Shown here: positions 52,076 to 60,575 of the stretch, one piece after another
Layout of the letters: every line of letters starts with the position of its first letter
How positions within the stretch are numbered: position 1 is the first letter of the stretch
Position numbers and translations under genes: made by a program
The notes under the pieces: model-generated
Told to the model about the DNA's origin: nothing
What the model saw: the letters and a program-made list of their open reading frames with translations, nothing else
Database searches by the model: none
NCBI GenBank assembly: GCA_958295885.1
Contig: OY282380.1
Location: forward strand, 3,961,070-4,025,069
Source: Arenicellales bacterium
GTDB taxonomy: Bacteria; Pseudomonadota; Gammaproteobacteria; Arenicellales; JAJDZL01
Direction of reading: 5' to 3'
DNA: 64,000 nt

Positions 52076-52555
52076 ATGGCAATCTCGGTAGGCGACAGAG
52101 TCCCAGACGTGGACTTACAGATCATGACTGATGAAGGAATGAAAAATATTTCGACATCAGAAATATTTGAAGGAAAGAAAGTAGTTTTATTTGCTCTTCC
52201 AGGTGCATTTACACCAACCTGTTCACAAGCTCATCTTCCCGGCTACGTAGTTAAGGCAGATGAGCTCGCGGCAAAAGGCGTAGACCAAATCGCATGTCTT
52301 TCAGTGAATGACGCATTCGTGATGGATGCCTGGGGCAAATCTCAAAACGCTGAGGAGATTCTAATGCTCGCCGACGGCAGTGCAAAATTTACCGAGGCAG
52401 TAGGACTTGAACTGAATCTAACCGACATGGGGTTGGGAATTCGCTCTGATCGATATGCAATGATTGTAGACGATGGAGTCGTAACCGCCTTAAACCATGA
52501 AAAACCCGGAATGCTTGAAGTCAGCGATGCTGACACGGTCATTGGGTTGCTGTAA
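52076..52555 (+). CDS. Peroxiredoxin (AhpC/TSA, Prx5-type)
   Basis: 159 aa from ATG 52076, preceded by AGGAG; an open extension upstream to 51935 has no such site and is unlike the family. ISVGDRVPDVDLQIMTDEG opens the fold, and FALPGAFTPTCSQAHLPGYV holds the peroxidatic Cys in P-x-x-x-T-x-x-C. CLSVNDAFVMDAWG and MLADGSAKFTEAVGLELNL are typical of the Prx5 branch, which reduces peroxides with glutathione/glutaredoxin. No resolving Cys is obvious in the C-terminal half. It stands alone on the plus strand, converging on the kinase gene. Confidence 0.92.
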   Translation: MAISVGDRVPDVDLQIMTDEGMKNISTSEIFEGKKVVLFALPGAFTPTCSQAHLPGYVVKADELAAKGVDQIACLSVNDAFVMDAWGKSQNAEEILMLADGSAKFTEAVGLELNLTDMGLGIRSDRYAMIVDDGVVTALNHEKPGMLEVSDADTVIGLL

Positions 52556-52570
52556 CTGCAGAGACCTCTG

Positions 52571-53563
52571 TCAGGAGATCGCTTCAGACTGTTCAGTCTG
52601 CCCTAGTTGACGGTCCGAACGTCCACCGATATGCTGAATGACCTCGGCTGCGATTCTAGACGCGATCTCCATGCAGTTCGGAATTGGTTTGTTTCGACTC
52701 AGACCAAATAAGATTCCAGCAGCGTAAGCATCCCCAGCTCCAGTCGTATCGACAACATTGGGGACCGAAACCGCGGGGCGATCAAAGATCTGTCCTTCTG
52801 CAGCGACGACAGATCCCGCTGCTCCTTGCGTCATTACCAGTGTATTTACTTTCTGCGACAGTGCGCACACTGTCTCCTTGGCGCCATTCGTACAAAAAAG
52901 CTGCTCTGCTTCCAGCTCATTTGCAAACAAAATGTCTACGTTTTCCTCCACATAAGGCTGAAGTTCTGAACGGAAACTGTCTACCAATACAGGATCGGAA
53001 AGAGAAAACGCGATGTTTGTCCCCAGTGATCTAGCAATTTTGCTGGACTCGTAAATTAATTCTCTCGCAGTCGCAGAATACCATAGGTATCCTTCTACGA
53101 ACATGCATGAAGCATCACGGATCGCTTCTTCATCAAGGTCAGTGGTCGAGAGCATGCTCGACGCTCCCAAATACGTGCACATCGTGCGCTGACCGTCCGG
53201 TGTTACAAATATGTAACAGCGTGCGCTCGTACTTCCATCCTGTAATGGACGAGTCGTTAATTTTATCCCAAGCTGTTTTAAGTCATTCGTAAATCGGGCA
53301 CCGGTATCATCCCGAGCAACTTTGCCAACAAATTGACAGGAAGCACCCAGTTCGGACAGATGAGCCAGTGAATTTGCGATCGACCCGCCTGAACGAAATG
53401 AATCGAGACTTAAATTTTGCCTGAGTTTATGAACAGCCTCGTGACCGACTAACTGCATCGTGCCTTTGGCAAGCTCCATCTTGAGGATGTCTTCTTCGCG
53501 AGTAAAGCACAATATGTCAACGATCGCATTTCCGAGACCGAGAACGTCAACAGGTTTGGTCAC
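52571..53563 (-). CDS. PfkB-family sugar/nucleoside kinase (adenosine kinase-like)
   Basis: 330 aa ribokinase-family enzyme. VDVLGLGNAIVDILC and SGGSIANSLAHLSELG form the substrate lid and pocket, VGKVARDDTGARF is the first PfkB motif, and VVDTTGAGDAYAAGILFGL the second, with the catalytic Asp. The N-terminal GNAIVDI-type start and length are those of the bacterial PfkB group annotated as adenosine kinase; the substrate is not proven. Its start overlaps the upstream amidohydrolase stop by 4 bp, and the two may act together in purine or pyrimidine-base salvage. Confidence 0.85.
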   Translation of the reverse strand: MTKPVDVLGLGNAIVDILCFTREEDILKMELAKGTMQLVGHEAVHKLRQNLSLDSFRSGGSIANSLAHLSELGASCQFVGKVARDDTGARFTNDLKQLGIKLTTRPLQDGSTSARCYIFVTPDGQRTMCTYLGASSMLSTTDLDEEAIRDASCMFVEGYLWYSATARELIYESSKIARSLGTNIAFSLSDPVLVDSFRSELQPYVEENVDILFANELEAEQLFCTNGAKETVCALSQKVNTLVMTQGAAGSVVAAEGQIFDRPAVSVPNVVDTTGAGDAYAAGILFGLSRNKPIPNCMEIASRIAAEVIQHIGGRSDRQLGQTEQSEAIS

Positions 53564-54798
53564 GCATAATTCCCCGTACTCGCCAATACCGAATGAAGAA
53601 GAACATTCGCACCGGCACCCGCGAATTCTGGTGAAGTGTTTTCCAATTCGTTATGACTGACGCCATCATCGCAAGGAATAAAAATCATGGAAGTTGGAGC
53701 GACGCTGGAAATGTACACTGAGTCGTGACCAGCGCCACTGACCATTTCATTGAATGCAAAATTGCATGTGCGAGCTGCGTTTCGAACTCGGCTGATGCAC
53801 TCGCTGTTGAATTGAATCGGCGGTGAGCGCCAGATGCGCTCTACGGTCACCTCAAGATCGGTGGAGTCATTAAAACTCAGCACTGCTGTCTGAATTTCCT
53901 CATCGATTCGATCAAATTCCTGCAGGTCAGGATGACGCATATCAATTGAAAACTCTACCCTCGATGGAACTGTATTTCTCGATCCTGGAAAAATTCTGTG
54001 TTCCCCTATTGTCAATCGAGCATCGAATCCAGAATTTTCGGCGATCCGATAAAGATCCCTCAGAATCATTGAACTGGTTCTTAGAGCATCTTTGCGCTGA
54101 TCCATCGGTGTCGGTCCTGCATGAGTTTCCGCACCCACTACAACCACGTCATACCAGTTGACTCCCTGCACTCCCGTCACGACTCCGATCGGTTTTTCGA
54201 TTGACTCGAGAATCGGACCCTGTTCAATATGGGCTTCAAAAAATGCCGCATACTCATGATCTTCCGGTACCGCGTCGCCTCGGTATCCGATTCTTTCGAG
54301 TTCCTCTCCCATCGTCTTCCCGGACAAATCGCTTCGACTGTGCCCGTAAGCCAGATCAAATGCTCCAGCAAACACTGCGGACCCGATCATCGCAGGAGGA
54401 AATCGAGAACCTTCTTCATTGGTCCAAACCACCAGTTCGACAGGCAGTTCAGTCTCAATGCCATGATCGTTCAACGTTCGAATCACTTCCAATCCTGCAA
54501 GCACGCCGTAGGCGCCATCGAACTTCCCACCCGTCGGCTGTGTATCAAGATGGCTGCCAAATCCCACTGCTTTTTCAGAGTTGGACTTTCCGGGACGTCG
54601 GAAGAAGAGATTTCCCATGGCATCCACTTCACGGCTGCAACCTTCTGCTTCACACCATTCGGTCAGTAGATCCCGACTCACTCGGTCTAAATCTGTCAGC
54701 GCGAGTCGACAGACCCCTCCTTTTTCCGTGGCGCCTATTTTGCCCATTTCCATCAGTGATTCCCAAAGTCGATCACTATTTACGCGAACATGCTTCAT
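53560..54798 (-). CDS. M20-family Zn-dependent amidohydrolase (N-carbamoyl amino acid hydrolase / allantoate amidohydrolase type)
   Basis: 412 aa from ATG 54798, with AAGGAAG upstream; the frame is open to 54849 but that part lacks family similarity. Metal motifs are GFGSHLDTQPTGGKFDGAYGVLAGLE (His/Asp) and VVWTNEEGSRF (Glu-Glu). EAHIEQGPILE, GAETHAGPTPMDQRKDA and MVSGAGHDSVYIS complete the HyuC/AllC pattern. Members hydrolyse N-carbamoyl amino acids, beta-ureidopropionate or allantoate. It may once have directly followed the amino-acid ABC transporter genes (58863-62255); the IS-rich insert at 54825-58550 now lies between. It overlaps the kinase gene by 4 bp. Confidence 0.9.
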   Translation of the reverse strand: MKHVRVNSDRLWESLMEMGKIGATEKGGVCRLALTDLDRVSRDLLTEWCEAEGCSREVDAMGNLFFRRPGKSNSEKAVGFGSHLDTQPTGGKFDGAYGVLAGLEVIRTLNDHGIETELPVELVVWTNEEGSRFPPAMIGSAVFAGAFDLAYGHSRSDLSGKTMGEELERIGYRGDAVPEDHEYAAFFEAHIEQGPILESIEKPIGVVTGVQGVNWYDVVVVGAETHAGPTPMDQRKDALRTSSMILRDLYRIAENSGFDARLTIGEHRIFPGSRNTVPSRVEFSIDMRHPDLQEFDRIDEEIQTAVLSFNDSTDLEVTVERIWRSPPIQFNSECISRVRNAARTCNFAFNEMVSGAGHDSVYISSVAPTSMIFIPCDDGVSHNELENTSPEFAGAGANVLLHSVLASTGNYA

Positions 54799-54824
54799 TT
54801 CAAATCTTCCTTTTCTTGTAATTA

Positions 54825-54849
54825 CTCGTCCCTGCTTGCATAACGACAA
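54825..54849. repeat. 25-nt direct repeat, left copy
   Basis: CTCGTCCCTGC-N4-ATAACGACAA, with ttgc as the four middle bases. The same outer 21 bases recur at 58526-58550 in the same orientation. The two copies bracket the IS-rich segment. This copy lies 27 bp upstream of the amidohydrolase start. Confidence 0.7.
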
Positions 54850-54984
54850 TCATACTCCGGATGTCGCTGAATTCTCACGTTGATTGTCGATACACCGTAG
54901 AAATTGCCAATCAGCGCTTTCGTGTAGATTCAATCGGTAAATCCGGGTAATTTTTCATCAGCACATACAGTACGGGTTGAATAT

Positions 54985-55195
54985 ATGACATCGACTTCAC
55001 CTCATCCCGCCTCCCGCTGTTCCGCGGCGACTCGCTTCATGCCAAACTACCCAAGGTGGAACTGCTGCAGACCATGCCCGATGTCGATTTCATCTTCACC
55101 GCCAAGCCCGCAATGCACAAGACCCTGTATGACTGACTGAGCGGCTTGAAAATACTGCTGTGCAACCGCCGCACCCGGCGCATACAGTATAGCCT
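54985..55195 (+). pseudogene. Transposase remnant, left part, interrupted by an IS3-like element
   Basis: The plus strand reads TSSRLPLFRGDSLHAKL, PKVELLQTMPDVDFIFTAKPAMHKTLY and a stop, resembling the central part of a DDE transposase (ADSFFAN.. / YLLVCKP.. style). After the IS3-like element, the stretch at 56483-56640 (THRYRWHSQLNEAVNTYAARK and so on) may be its continuation. The family cannot be named with confidence. Confidence 0.45.
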
Positions 55196-55245
55196 TACCC
55201 CGATTTGGTAGAGTCGTTAGTATTTAAGAGTTTGCTTCCGCCCAA

Positions 55246-56110
55246 TTGGGCGGAAGCAAACTCCGACTGCGTTTTTTTCAGCTGCGCTTCATAGTCGATC
55301 GGACTCATGTATCCCAGACTCGAATGCAGCCTTCGGGTGTTATACCACGATTCAATATAACGAATCACCTGACGTCTGAGCTCCTTGGCCGACTTCAACG
55401 GATCCGTCTGCAACACGCTTTCGCGTTTCAAGGTGGCAAACCAGGACTCCGCCTGCGCATTGTCATAACAGTCGCCGACACTGCCCATCGACTGCTCAAT
55501 CCCATGCGCTCGACACCACCCTTGAAACGACTTCGCACTGTACTGTGTGCCTTGATCCGAAGGTGAATCACACCTTTGCAACGTCGACCTCGAAGTGCCA
55601 TCTGCAAGGCCTGGCTCATCAAACCGACATCTTGGCAGGTCTGCATCGCCCAACCCAAAATGCGCCGACTGCAGGCGTCCTGCACCACCGCCAGATACAG
55701 CGTGCCGTCCAAAGTTTACAGATAGGTCGCATCCGCCACCCACAGCTGATCCGGCTCGGCAACGCCAAACTGACGATTGACTCGATCTTCAATTCCATGC
55801 GCCCGAGCACCACCACGGGTGCTCGGCACATACTTTTTCGGCACCGACGCCGACAGCCCCGCCACTCGCATCAGACGCGCCACTCGATTCACGCTCACCT
55901 TGACTCCATTTCTGCACAACTGCGCCGCCACGCAGGGCGCACCATAGCTCCATTGGCTGCAACCATGATGCCACGAATCGACGCCAGCAACTTCTCATGT
56001 TGCTGCGAACGACGACTCGGCTGGCGCTGGCGCCACCGATAATAAACCGATTCTGAAATCTCCAGCACTCGACACATCAGACGAATCGTGAAATTCTTGC
56101 GCTCGACTTC
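55246..56110 (-). pseudogene. IS3-family transposase orfB, multiple frameshifts
   Basis: Pieces in several minus-strand frames form an IS3-type integrase: CRVLEISESVYYRWRQRQPS at the start, MRVAGLSASVPKKY, NRQFGVAEPDQLWVADATYL (first catalytic Asp), WTARCIWRWCRTPAVGAF in a shifted frame, then HSDQGTQYSAKSFQGWCRAHG (second Asp) and AQAESWFATLKRE (Glu) with YNTRRLHSSLGYMSPIDYE at the end. At least four frame changes are needed to read it, so no active transposase is made. Confidence 0.85.
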
Positions 56111-56112
56111 AA

Positions 56113-56418
56113 TCAGTTCGTACGCCTGGTTCCACCACTGTTGGTCACGCCGTCCGCGGCGAACCAGGCCGCGGCTTTTTTTAAGAACGCATTCTCCTGC
56201 TCCAACTGCTCAATACGACGCTTGCAACGGCGCAACTCCGCTTCACTCCCAGTGCCCACCCCCGGCTGACTCGCCTTCAACTTGACTTGACGCTTCCAAT
56301 TCTGAATCGTGGTCGCCGACGGCTCGTATCTGCGAGCCAACTCTCTCACCGATATCCCTGCTTCATGCTCCGACAGGATATGCTCTTTTAATTCTTCCGG
56401 GTAGATCACTTTACTCAT
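56113..56418 (-). CDS. IS3-family transposase orfA
   Basis: 101 aa. SKVIYPEELKEHILSEHEAGISVRELARRYEPSATTIQNWKRQ is the helix-turn-helix of IS3 orfA. A leucine-zipper-like segment, RCKRRIEQLEQENAFLKKAAAWF, follows at about residues 65-88. The frame then ends in ADGVTNSGGTRRTN, where a programmed shift into orfB or an extra mutation would be expected. It is apparently intact, but orfB is broken, so the element is dead unless helped in trans. Confidence 0.75.
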   Translation of the reverse strand: MSKVIYPEELKEHILSEHEAGISVRELARRYEPSATTIQNWKRQVKLKASQPGVGTGSEAELRRCKRRIEQLEQENAFLKKAAAWFAADGVTNSGGTRRTN

Positions 56419-56482
56419 CTTGGGTTTCCCTCCAGTTCTTAGGTAAACTCTACAATTAAAGTGTCTCTACATTATCGGGGTA

Positions 56483-56949
56483 GGACCAGTACCGCGCATC
56501 ACGCACCGTTATCGTTGGCACAGCCAACTGAACGAAGCCGTCAATACATACGCCGCACGCAAAGACACTGAACAGTTCAACGATGACATTCAGTCAGGTG
56601 CAGGTATTTGACCGATCATTGTTGAAACGGTACTTGCGAAGAAAACTCAATACCGAGTGTCTTCCACCACCTTGATTCTGCCCATTGCGTTTTGTCTGGT
56701 TTTTCGGACATCTCCCCTTAAGTACACTTCTGCAGTCACACGTCGCATTCCGAGTTCTCAACGAGTGGTTCTGTCGATGAAATCCAATTCAGCCTGAATC
56801 CGACTCCTCAGCGCCCAACACTTCGCGACAGTCGGTCCGAATAGTTTTTAAATCAATGATGACAGGCAGATCTGTCCAGCGTGCGGCGGCAGGTCAGTCA
56901 CCGCCAATCACTGAATCGCCGGTTCAAGTAAGTTTCCGGTCCGATCAGT
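56483..56949. other. Remnant and non-coding sequence between the IS3-like element and the Rpn gene
   Basis: The first 150 bp may continue the interrupted transposase remnant seen at 54985-55195. The remainder has no frame or motif I can support. Confidence 0.35.
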
Positions 56950-57960
56950 TTACCGAGAAAGTTCCCTCACCGTGCCAGAGCTCAGTCCGGTGTAGCTGCA
57001 GATCTTGTCAATCGGTTCATTGTTCTGCAGCATTATTTGCGCCATATTCCGCGCTTTCTGCTCAGCTCCTCGCTCGAGTCCCTGCTCATGTCCCTGCTCA
57101 TGTCCCTGCTCGAGTCCCTGCTTGAGTCCCTGCTTGAGTCCCTGCTCATGTCCCCGCTTGAGTCCCTCCTGCATCTTGTCTTCCAATGTTCCCTCAAGAA
57201 ACGGGGACGTCAATACTTCCTGTGGTAGGATTTCTCGCTCAACTTCCATGATCTTCTCCCTTGTGATTTCCGGCCTGACTCGGCAAATGTAGTCAACCGC
57301 CTTTCCAATCAATACTTTTCGACGCGTATCGTCAAGTTCCTGCCCCATACGAAGCAACTCGTCAACTGTATCAAGATTCGCATCCCATATCCTGTCAAAT
57401 ATATACAATATCAGCCTCGTTTCCAATTTCCTTTCCATTATCTGCCGCTGAACCTGCGGTCGGCGCAAGTTCACGCAGCGCACAATGAAGTTCAATACCT
57501 GTCGACCGAATATCTCGATCATTTCCGGTGAATCGGATGCCAGATTCTGGTGGAACTCCAAGTTGTAAGGCCACTCCGACCCCCGACCATGATAGATCAA
57601 TATCGGCAAGATCGGAATCATCTGTTTTCTGTACACCGCAGTCTGATATTCCAGCAGCTGCACCATCAATTTCGCATCCTGCCAGCTCTTGTGCTCCAGC
57701 ATGAATACCATCTTGCAGTCCGCACCGGTCCTTTTGGACTTGACCGAATACAGAAGATCCATTTGTTTTTCGCTCGAGTCCGGCATGAAATGAACCGTCG
57801 GCAGCGCACGCAATGTCCGCCAGTCAAAAGCATTAAACTCGTCATCGGTCAAGGCCAGTTCGAACAGATCCATACAATTGCGCCGCTCTCCATATATCTC
57901 GCAGAACAGCCGATCATGCGGATTCTTGAATTTAATTTTGTCAAGCTTAGGTTCTGCCAT
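56950..57960 (-). CDS. Rpn-family recombination-promoting nuclease / putative transposase
   Basis: 336 aa from ATG 57958-57960, five bases after GGAAGA; a longer open frame to 58119 lacks family features. PHDRLFCEIYGERRNCMDLFELAL and WRTLRALPTVHFMPDSSEKQMDLLYSVK, then MVFMLEHKSWQD, give the PD-(D/E)xK nuclease core (Asp, then E-x-K). LPILIYHGRGSEW matches the Rpn block. A charged helical repeat (RGHEQGLKQGLKQGLEQGHE and so on) follows, and a C-terminal helix-turn-helix-like end (IDKICSYTGLSSGTVREL). Rpn proteins are DNA nucleases that favour recA-independent recombination, and some are linked to phage defence. The repeat comes from a 12-nt tandem DNA repeat (57073-57168). Confidence 0.88.
   Translation of the reverse strand: MAEPKLDKIKFKNPHDRLFCEIYGERRNCMDLFELALTDDEFNAFDWRTLRALPTVHFMPDSSEKQMDLLYSVKSKRTGADCKMVFMLEHKSWQDAKLMVQLLEYQTAVYRKQMIPILPILIYHGRGSEWPYNLEFHQNLASDSPEMIEIFGRQVLNFIVRCVNLRRPQVQRQIMERKLETRLILYIFDRIWDANLDTVDELLRMGQELDDTRRKVLIGKAVDYICRVRPEITREKIMEVEREILPQEVLTSPFLEGTLEDKMQEGLKRGHEQGLKQGLKQGLEQGHEQGHEQGLERGAEQKARNMAQIMLQNNEPIDKICSYTGLSSGTVRELSR
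57073..57168 (-). repeat. 12-nt tandem repeat inside the Rpn gene (8 units)
   Basis: Eight consecutive copies of CTCGAGTCCCTG and close variants (CTCATG.., CTTGAG..) occur on the plus strand. On the coding strand each unit encodes Q-G-(L/H)-(K/E). The unit length keeps the frame, so copy number can vary without frameshift. Most differences between units are at the same two or three positions. Confidence 0.85.
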
Positions 57961-58525
57961 AAATCTTCCTGCCATGCTTATTGTGCTGTCGAATGAAAAT
58001 GACCTGCCTGCCGAATCTGCCATTCGGACGGTCGTTCTTGTGATATGTCTGTCGAAACATCCACTCAGCTGATCTGACCGGACATTTCCGCGGTGATCGG
58101 ATCGTGTTCGAGAATTCAAACTTTCCGATATGAACTATTGTATATTCTGCGATCCCAAAATGGAATCGGGCGAACATCACAGGGCAAGATCATCCGCCGC
58201 GACGGCACCGCAGCCGCAGCCAAATGAACTGCAATCGACATTGCAGCTGCTTATTCTGATTGGATAAAATGCCGATGTTGGCATGCGAACCACTTACCGG
58301 TGTTTTTTCAGTGACGGCAGTCCAGCGCTTCAGGTGCGGACGCTCTCTCATTTGCGATGCGTTCTATTCCTGTCATTTTGATCAATTCCGCTTCGGTTGT
58401 CCGAGCAGACAAATGAATCCGCTCTCAAAATGATTGCGATGAACAACCTGCATCAGGAGGTTCAAATTCTATTCGGCCATCGTACTTTCGCCGAGAAACT
58501 GTTGATGTTTTAATTTGGGCAACAG
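57961..58525. other. Non-coding region upstream of the Rpn gene
   Basis: About 565 bp holding the Rpn promoter and decayed sequence. Short frames such as MHQEVQILFGHRTFAEKL-like pieces near 58450-58510 could be the tail of an old integrase or transposase, but no more can be said. Confidence 0.35.
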
Positions 58526-58550
58526 CTCGTCCCTGCATTAATAACGACAA
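58526..58550. repeat. 25-nt direct repeat, right copy
   Basis: CTCGTCCCTGC-N4-ATAACGACAA, with atta as the middle four bases; the partner of 54825-54849. About 310 bp of AT-rich DNA separate it from the ABC transporter genes. Confidence 0.7.
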
Positions 58551-58862
58551 CCACAGTGAAATACCAGTCACATCAGAGTGTGACTATCGGCATACAAGAG
58601 GGCAGGCAGTTACCTTTTCTTTTCTAAATTAGAATTGATGACTTTCATCATTCCATGACGGCATGCGATGATTGAACTATCTTGGATTTACAGCTCTCTC
58701 CCGCTGAATAACCGTGAAATTAACCACAATCAACTATTAAATAAAATTATAAATTTAATAATTTCATAGGTTTAATATAATCATATTGCTATTCAGCCGG
58801 AACTAAATTCATGCGACAGTTCACTATTCAGGGATCTGGATCATTGGCGTTTCCCGTACCGG
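58551..58862. other. AT-rich tail after the ABC transporter operon
   Basis: This 312-bp stretch after the stop of the ATPase gene (minus strand) is AT-rich, with ATAAATTTAATAATTTCAT-like runs around 58740-58770. No gene or clear terminator is seen. Confidence 0.35.
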
Positions 58863-59609
58863 TCAAAGAATCTGACTTAGAAACTCTCTCGTGCGAGGAT
58901 CGCGCGCCTGCGAAAAAAATGTAGCAGGCGGCCCGAATTCGACGATGATGCCACCATCTGTAAAATAAATGCAGTCTGCCAGTTCTCGAGCGAAGCCCAT
59001 TTCATGAGTAACAAGAATACAAGTCATTCCTGACTGTGCCAAATCCTTGATCGTATTCAGAACCTCTTTTACGGTTTCTGGATCGAGTGCGGCCGTCACT
59101 TCGTCAAAGAGCATCACTTTCGGGTTCATTGCCAATGAACGAGCAATCGCTACACGCTGTTGCTGACCGCCCGACAGTTCTCCCGGATAGCTATCTTCCT
59201 TCCCTTTTAAATTGACGCGGTTCATCAGCTCAAACGCATGTTTTCGTACGTCTTCCGGATTATTCTTCAGTACCTTGATCGGTGCCATCATTATGTTTTG
59301 CAATGCAGTTCTGTGAGGAAACAGGTTGTACTGCTGAAATACCATGCCGACTTTTTTTCGCAATTCCAGTTTATCGAGTCTTGGAACATGTACTTCCTGT
59401 CCTTCAACCTTGATCGATCCAGAATCAATTTCGTTCAATGCATTGATGCAGCGAATCAGTGTGGATTTTCCCGAGCCGGACGGCCCGATGATGCAAATCA
59501 CCTCACCTTTCATAACATCCATGGATATTCCCTTCAGAACTTCGAGATCTCCAAAAGACTTGTGAACGTTCTTTATGGAAACTATGGGTTCAGCTTCTGT
59601 CCAATTCAT
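58863..59609 (-). CDS. Polar amino-acid ABC transporter ATP-binding protein (GlnQ-like)
   Basis: 248 aa, standard for this family. Walker A GPSGSGKST is near residue 41; the Q-loop is in GMVFQQYNLFPH, the signature LSGGQQQRVAIARSLAMNP near 147, Walker B VMLFDEVTAALDPE, and the switch His in ILVTHEMGFA. FPH-T-A-L-Q-N-I is typical of the GlnQ/HisP group. It energises uptake by the two permeases encoded upstream. The gene begins 70 bp after the second permease and ends the operon. Confidence 0.95.
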   Translation of the reverse strand: MNWTEAEPIVSIKNVHKSFGDLEVLKGISMDVMKGEVICIIGPSGSGKSTLIRCINALNEIDSGSIKVEGQEVHVPRLDKLELRKKVGMVFQQYNLFPHRTALQNIMMAPIKVLKNNPEDVRKHAFELMNRVNLKGKEDSYPGELSGGQQQRVAIARSLAMNPKVMLFDEVTAALDPETVKEVLNTIKDLAQSGMTCILVTHEMGFARELADCIYFTDGGIIVEFGPPATFFSQARDPRTREFLSQIL

Positions 59610-59679
59610 AATTTAATGAGCTCGTGTCTTTACTATGTGAAAGCGGTTAAATCAGCCAGGTCAATCAGGTTGAAGTGCA

Positions 59680-60573
59680 TCAAAGTTTCAACGCGTATCG
59701 TTTCTCCAGTCGAATCGTCAGCTTTGCAATTGGGTAACAGTATGCGAAGAATATCAACAAAGCGAAACTGTAGAATGGAACCAATAACTCAGGATGATTG
59801 TTCTCAGCTTCAATCGCCTGTCCACTCAACGTAATCAGTTCCTCAACTCCAAGCAGAGAACACAAAGGAGTTGCCATTGTCAGGATCGCATACCAATTCA
59901 TCCACGGCGGAATCATACGCTTGATGCACTGAGGCAGAATGATCTGCCACATTGCCTGACGCCGACTGAACGCCAACGACTCCGCAGCTTCCCATTGCCC
60001 CGTGGGCACCGATAAAGTTGCGCCTCGCACGACTTCAGAAATATTCGCCATGATGGGGAGAGAAAGGCCGAACACTGCTTTCAGCCAGTCCGGTACGGAA
60101 ATAATGAGACTGCCAATTACGATTTCAAACGGTAGCGCCAGCAAAACGATGAACAGCAGTACCAACCAAGGTGAATTACGAAACAGCTGAGTAATAAACT
60201 TAGCGGTCAGCCTAACGTAACCAAATTGAGATATCTGCGCTAGCCCCAGCATCACTCCCGCAACTGTGCCAATTAACATTGTCAGTACTGAAATCAGCAG
60301 ATTGAAGAGGAATCCGCTGATAAACAGGAATGGAAGCCATTTGATCAACGCACGCATGGCGTCCCCATAGTCGTAACCGGCAGCATGCGCCGTCAATGGC
60401 CACAGTGTGATAAGAGCCAGTGCGACAATAAAAATCAGAGGTGATGCTGAGTCCAGCCAAGTGCTGAATGAAACCGCATTCAGTTCGTTCGCGCTACGGT
60501 AACGATACGGCAGCATCACAGGAAGATCAGTGGTTGGCCTGCTTCCAACTCCAGGAATTTTTCCGCGAATCAT
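59680..60573 (-). CDS. Amino-acid ABC transporter permease (HisM/GlnP family), second subunit
   Basis: 297 aa starting MIRGKIPGVGSRP at ATG 60573, two bases after the stop of the first permease gene; an upstream extension of the frame to 60723 lies within that gene and is excluded. Five or six membrane helices are visible. The signature is IKWLPFLFISGFLFNLLISVLTMLIG, FRNSPWLVLLFIVLLALPFE and ANISEVVRGATLSVPTGQWEAAESLAFSRRQAMWQIILPQ, which contains the EAA loop contacting the ATPase. It forms a heterodimeric pore with the product of 60576-61334. Confidence 0.92.
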   Translation of the reverse strand: MIRGKIPGVGSRPTTDLPVMLPYRYRSANELNAVSFSTWLDSASPLIFIVALALITLWPLTAHAAGYDYGDAMRALIKWLPFLFISGFLFNLLISVLTMLIGTVAGVMLGLAQISQFGYVRLTAKFITQLFRNSPWLVLLFIVLLALPFEIVIGSLIISVPDWLKAVFGLSLPIMANISEVVRGATLSVPTGQWEAAESLAFSRRQAMWQIILPQCIKRMIPPWMNWYAILTMATPLCSLLGVEELITLSGQAIEAENNHPELLVPFYSFALLIFFAYCYPIAKLTIRLEKRYALKL

Positions 60574-60575
60574 AT

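Larger units (their letters stand above)
55196..56482 (-). mobile_element. Decayed IS3-like insertion sequence
   Basis: 1287 bp bounded by imperfect inverted repeats. The left end is TACCCCGAT-TTG-GTAGAG (55196 on); the reverse complement of the right end reads TACCCCGAT-AAT-GTAGAG (from 56482). It carries an orfA (helix-turn-helix and coiled coil) and a frameshifted orfB with the IS3 integrase core, both on the minus strand. No clear target-site duplication: the three flanking bases are CCT and GGA. Confidence 0.8.

Noticed and set aside
55193..56485. Three-base target-site duplication for the IS3-like element
   Set aside because: The flanking triplets (CCT and GGA) do not match, so no duplication is claimed; the flanks may have mutated or the ends may differ by a base or two.
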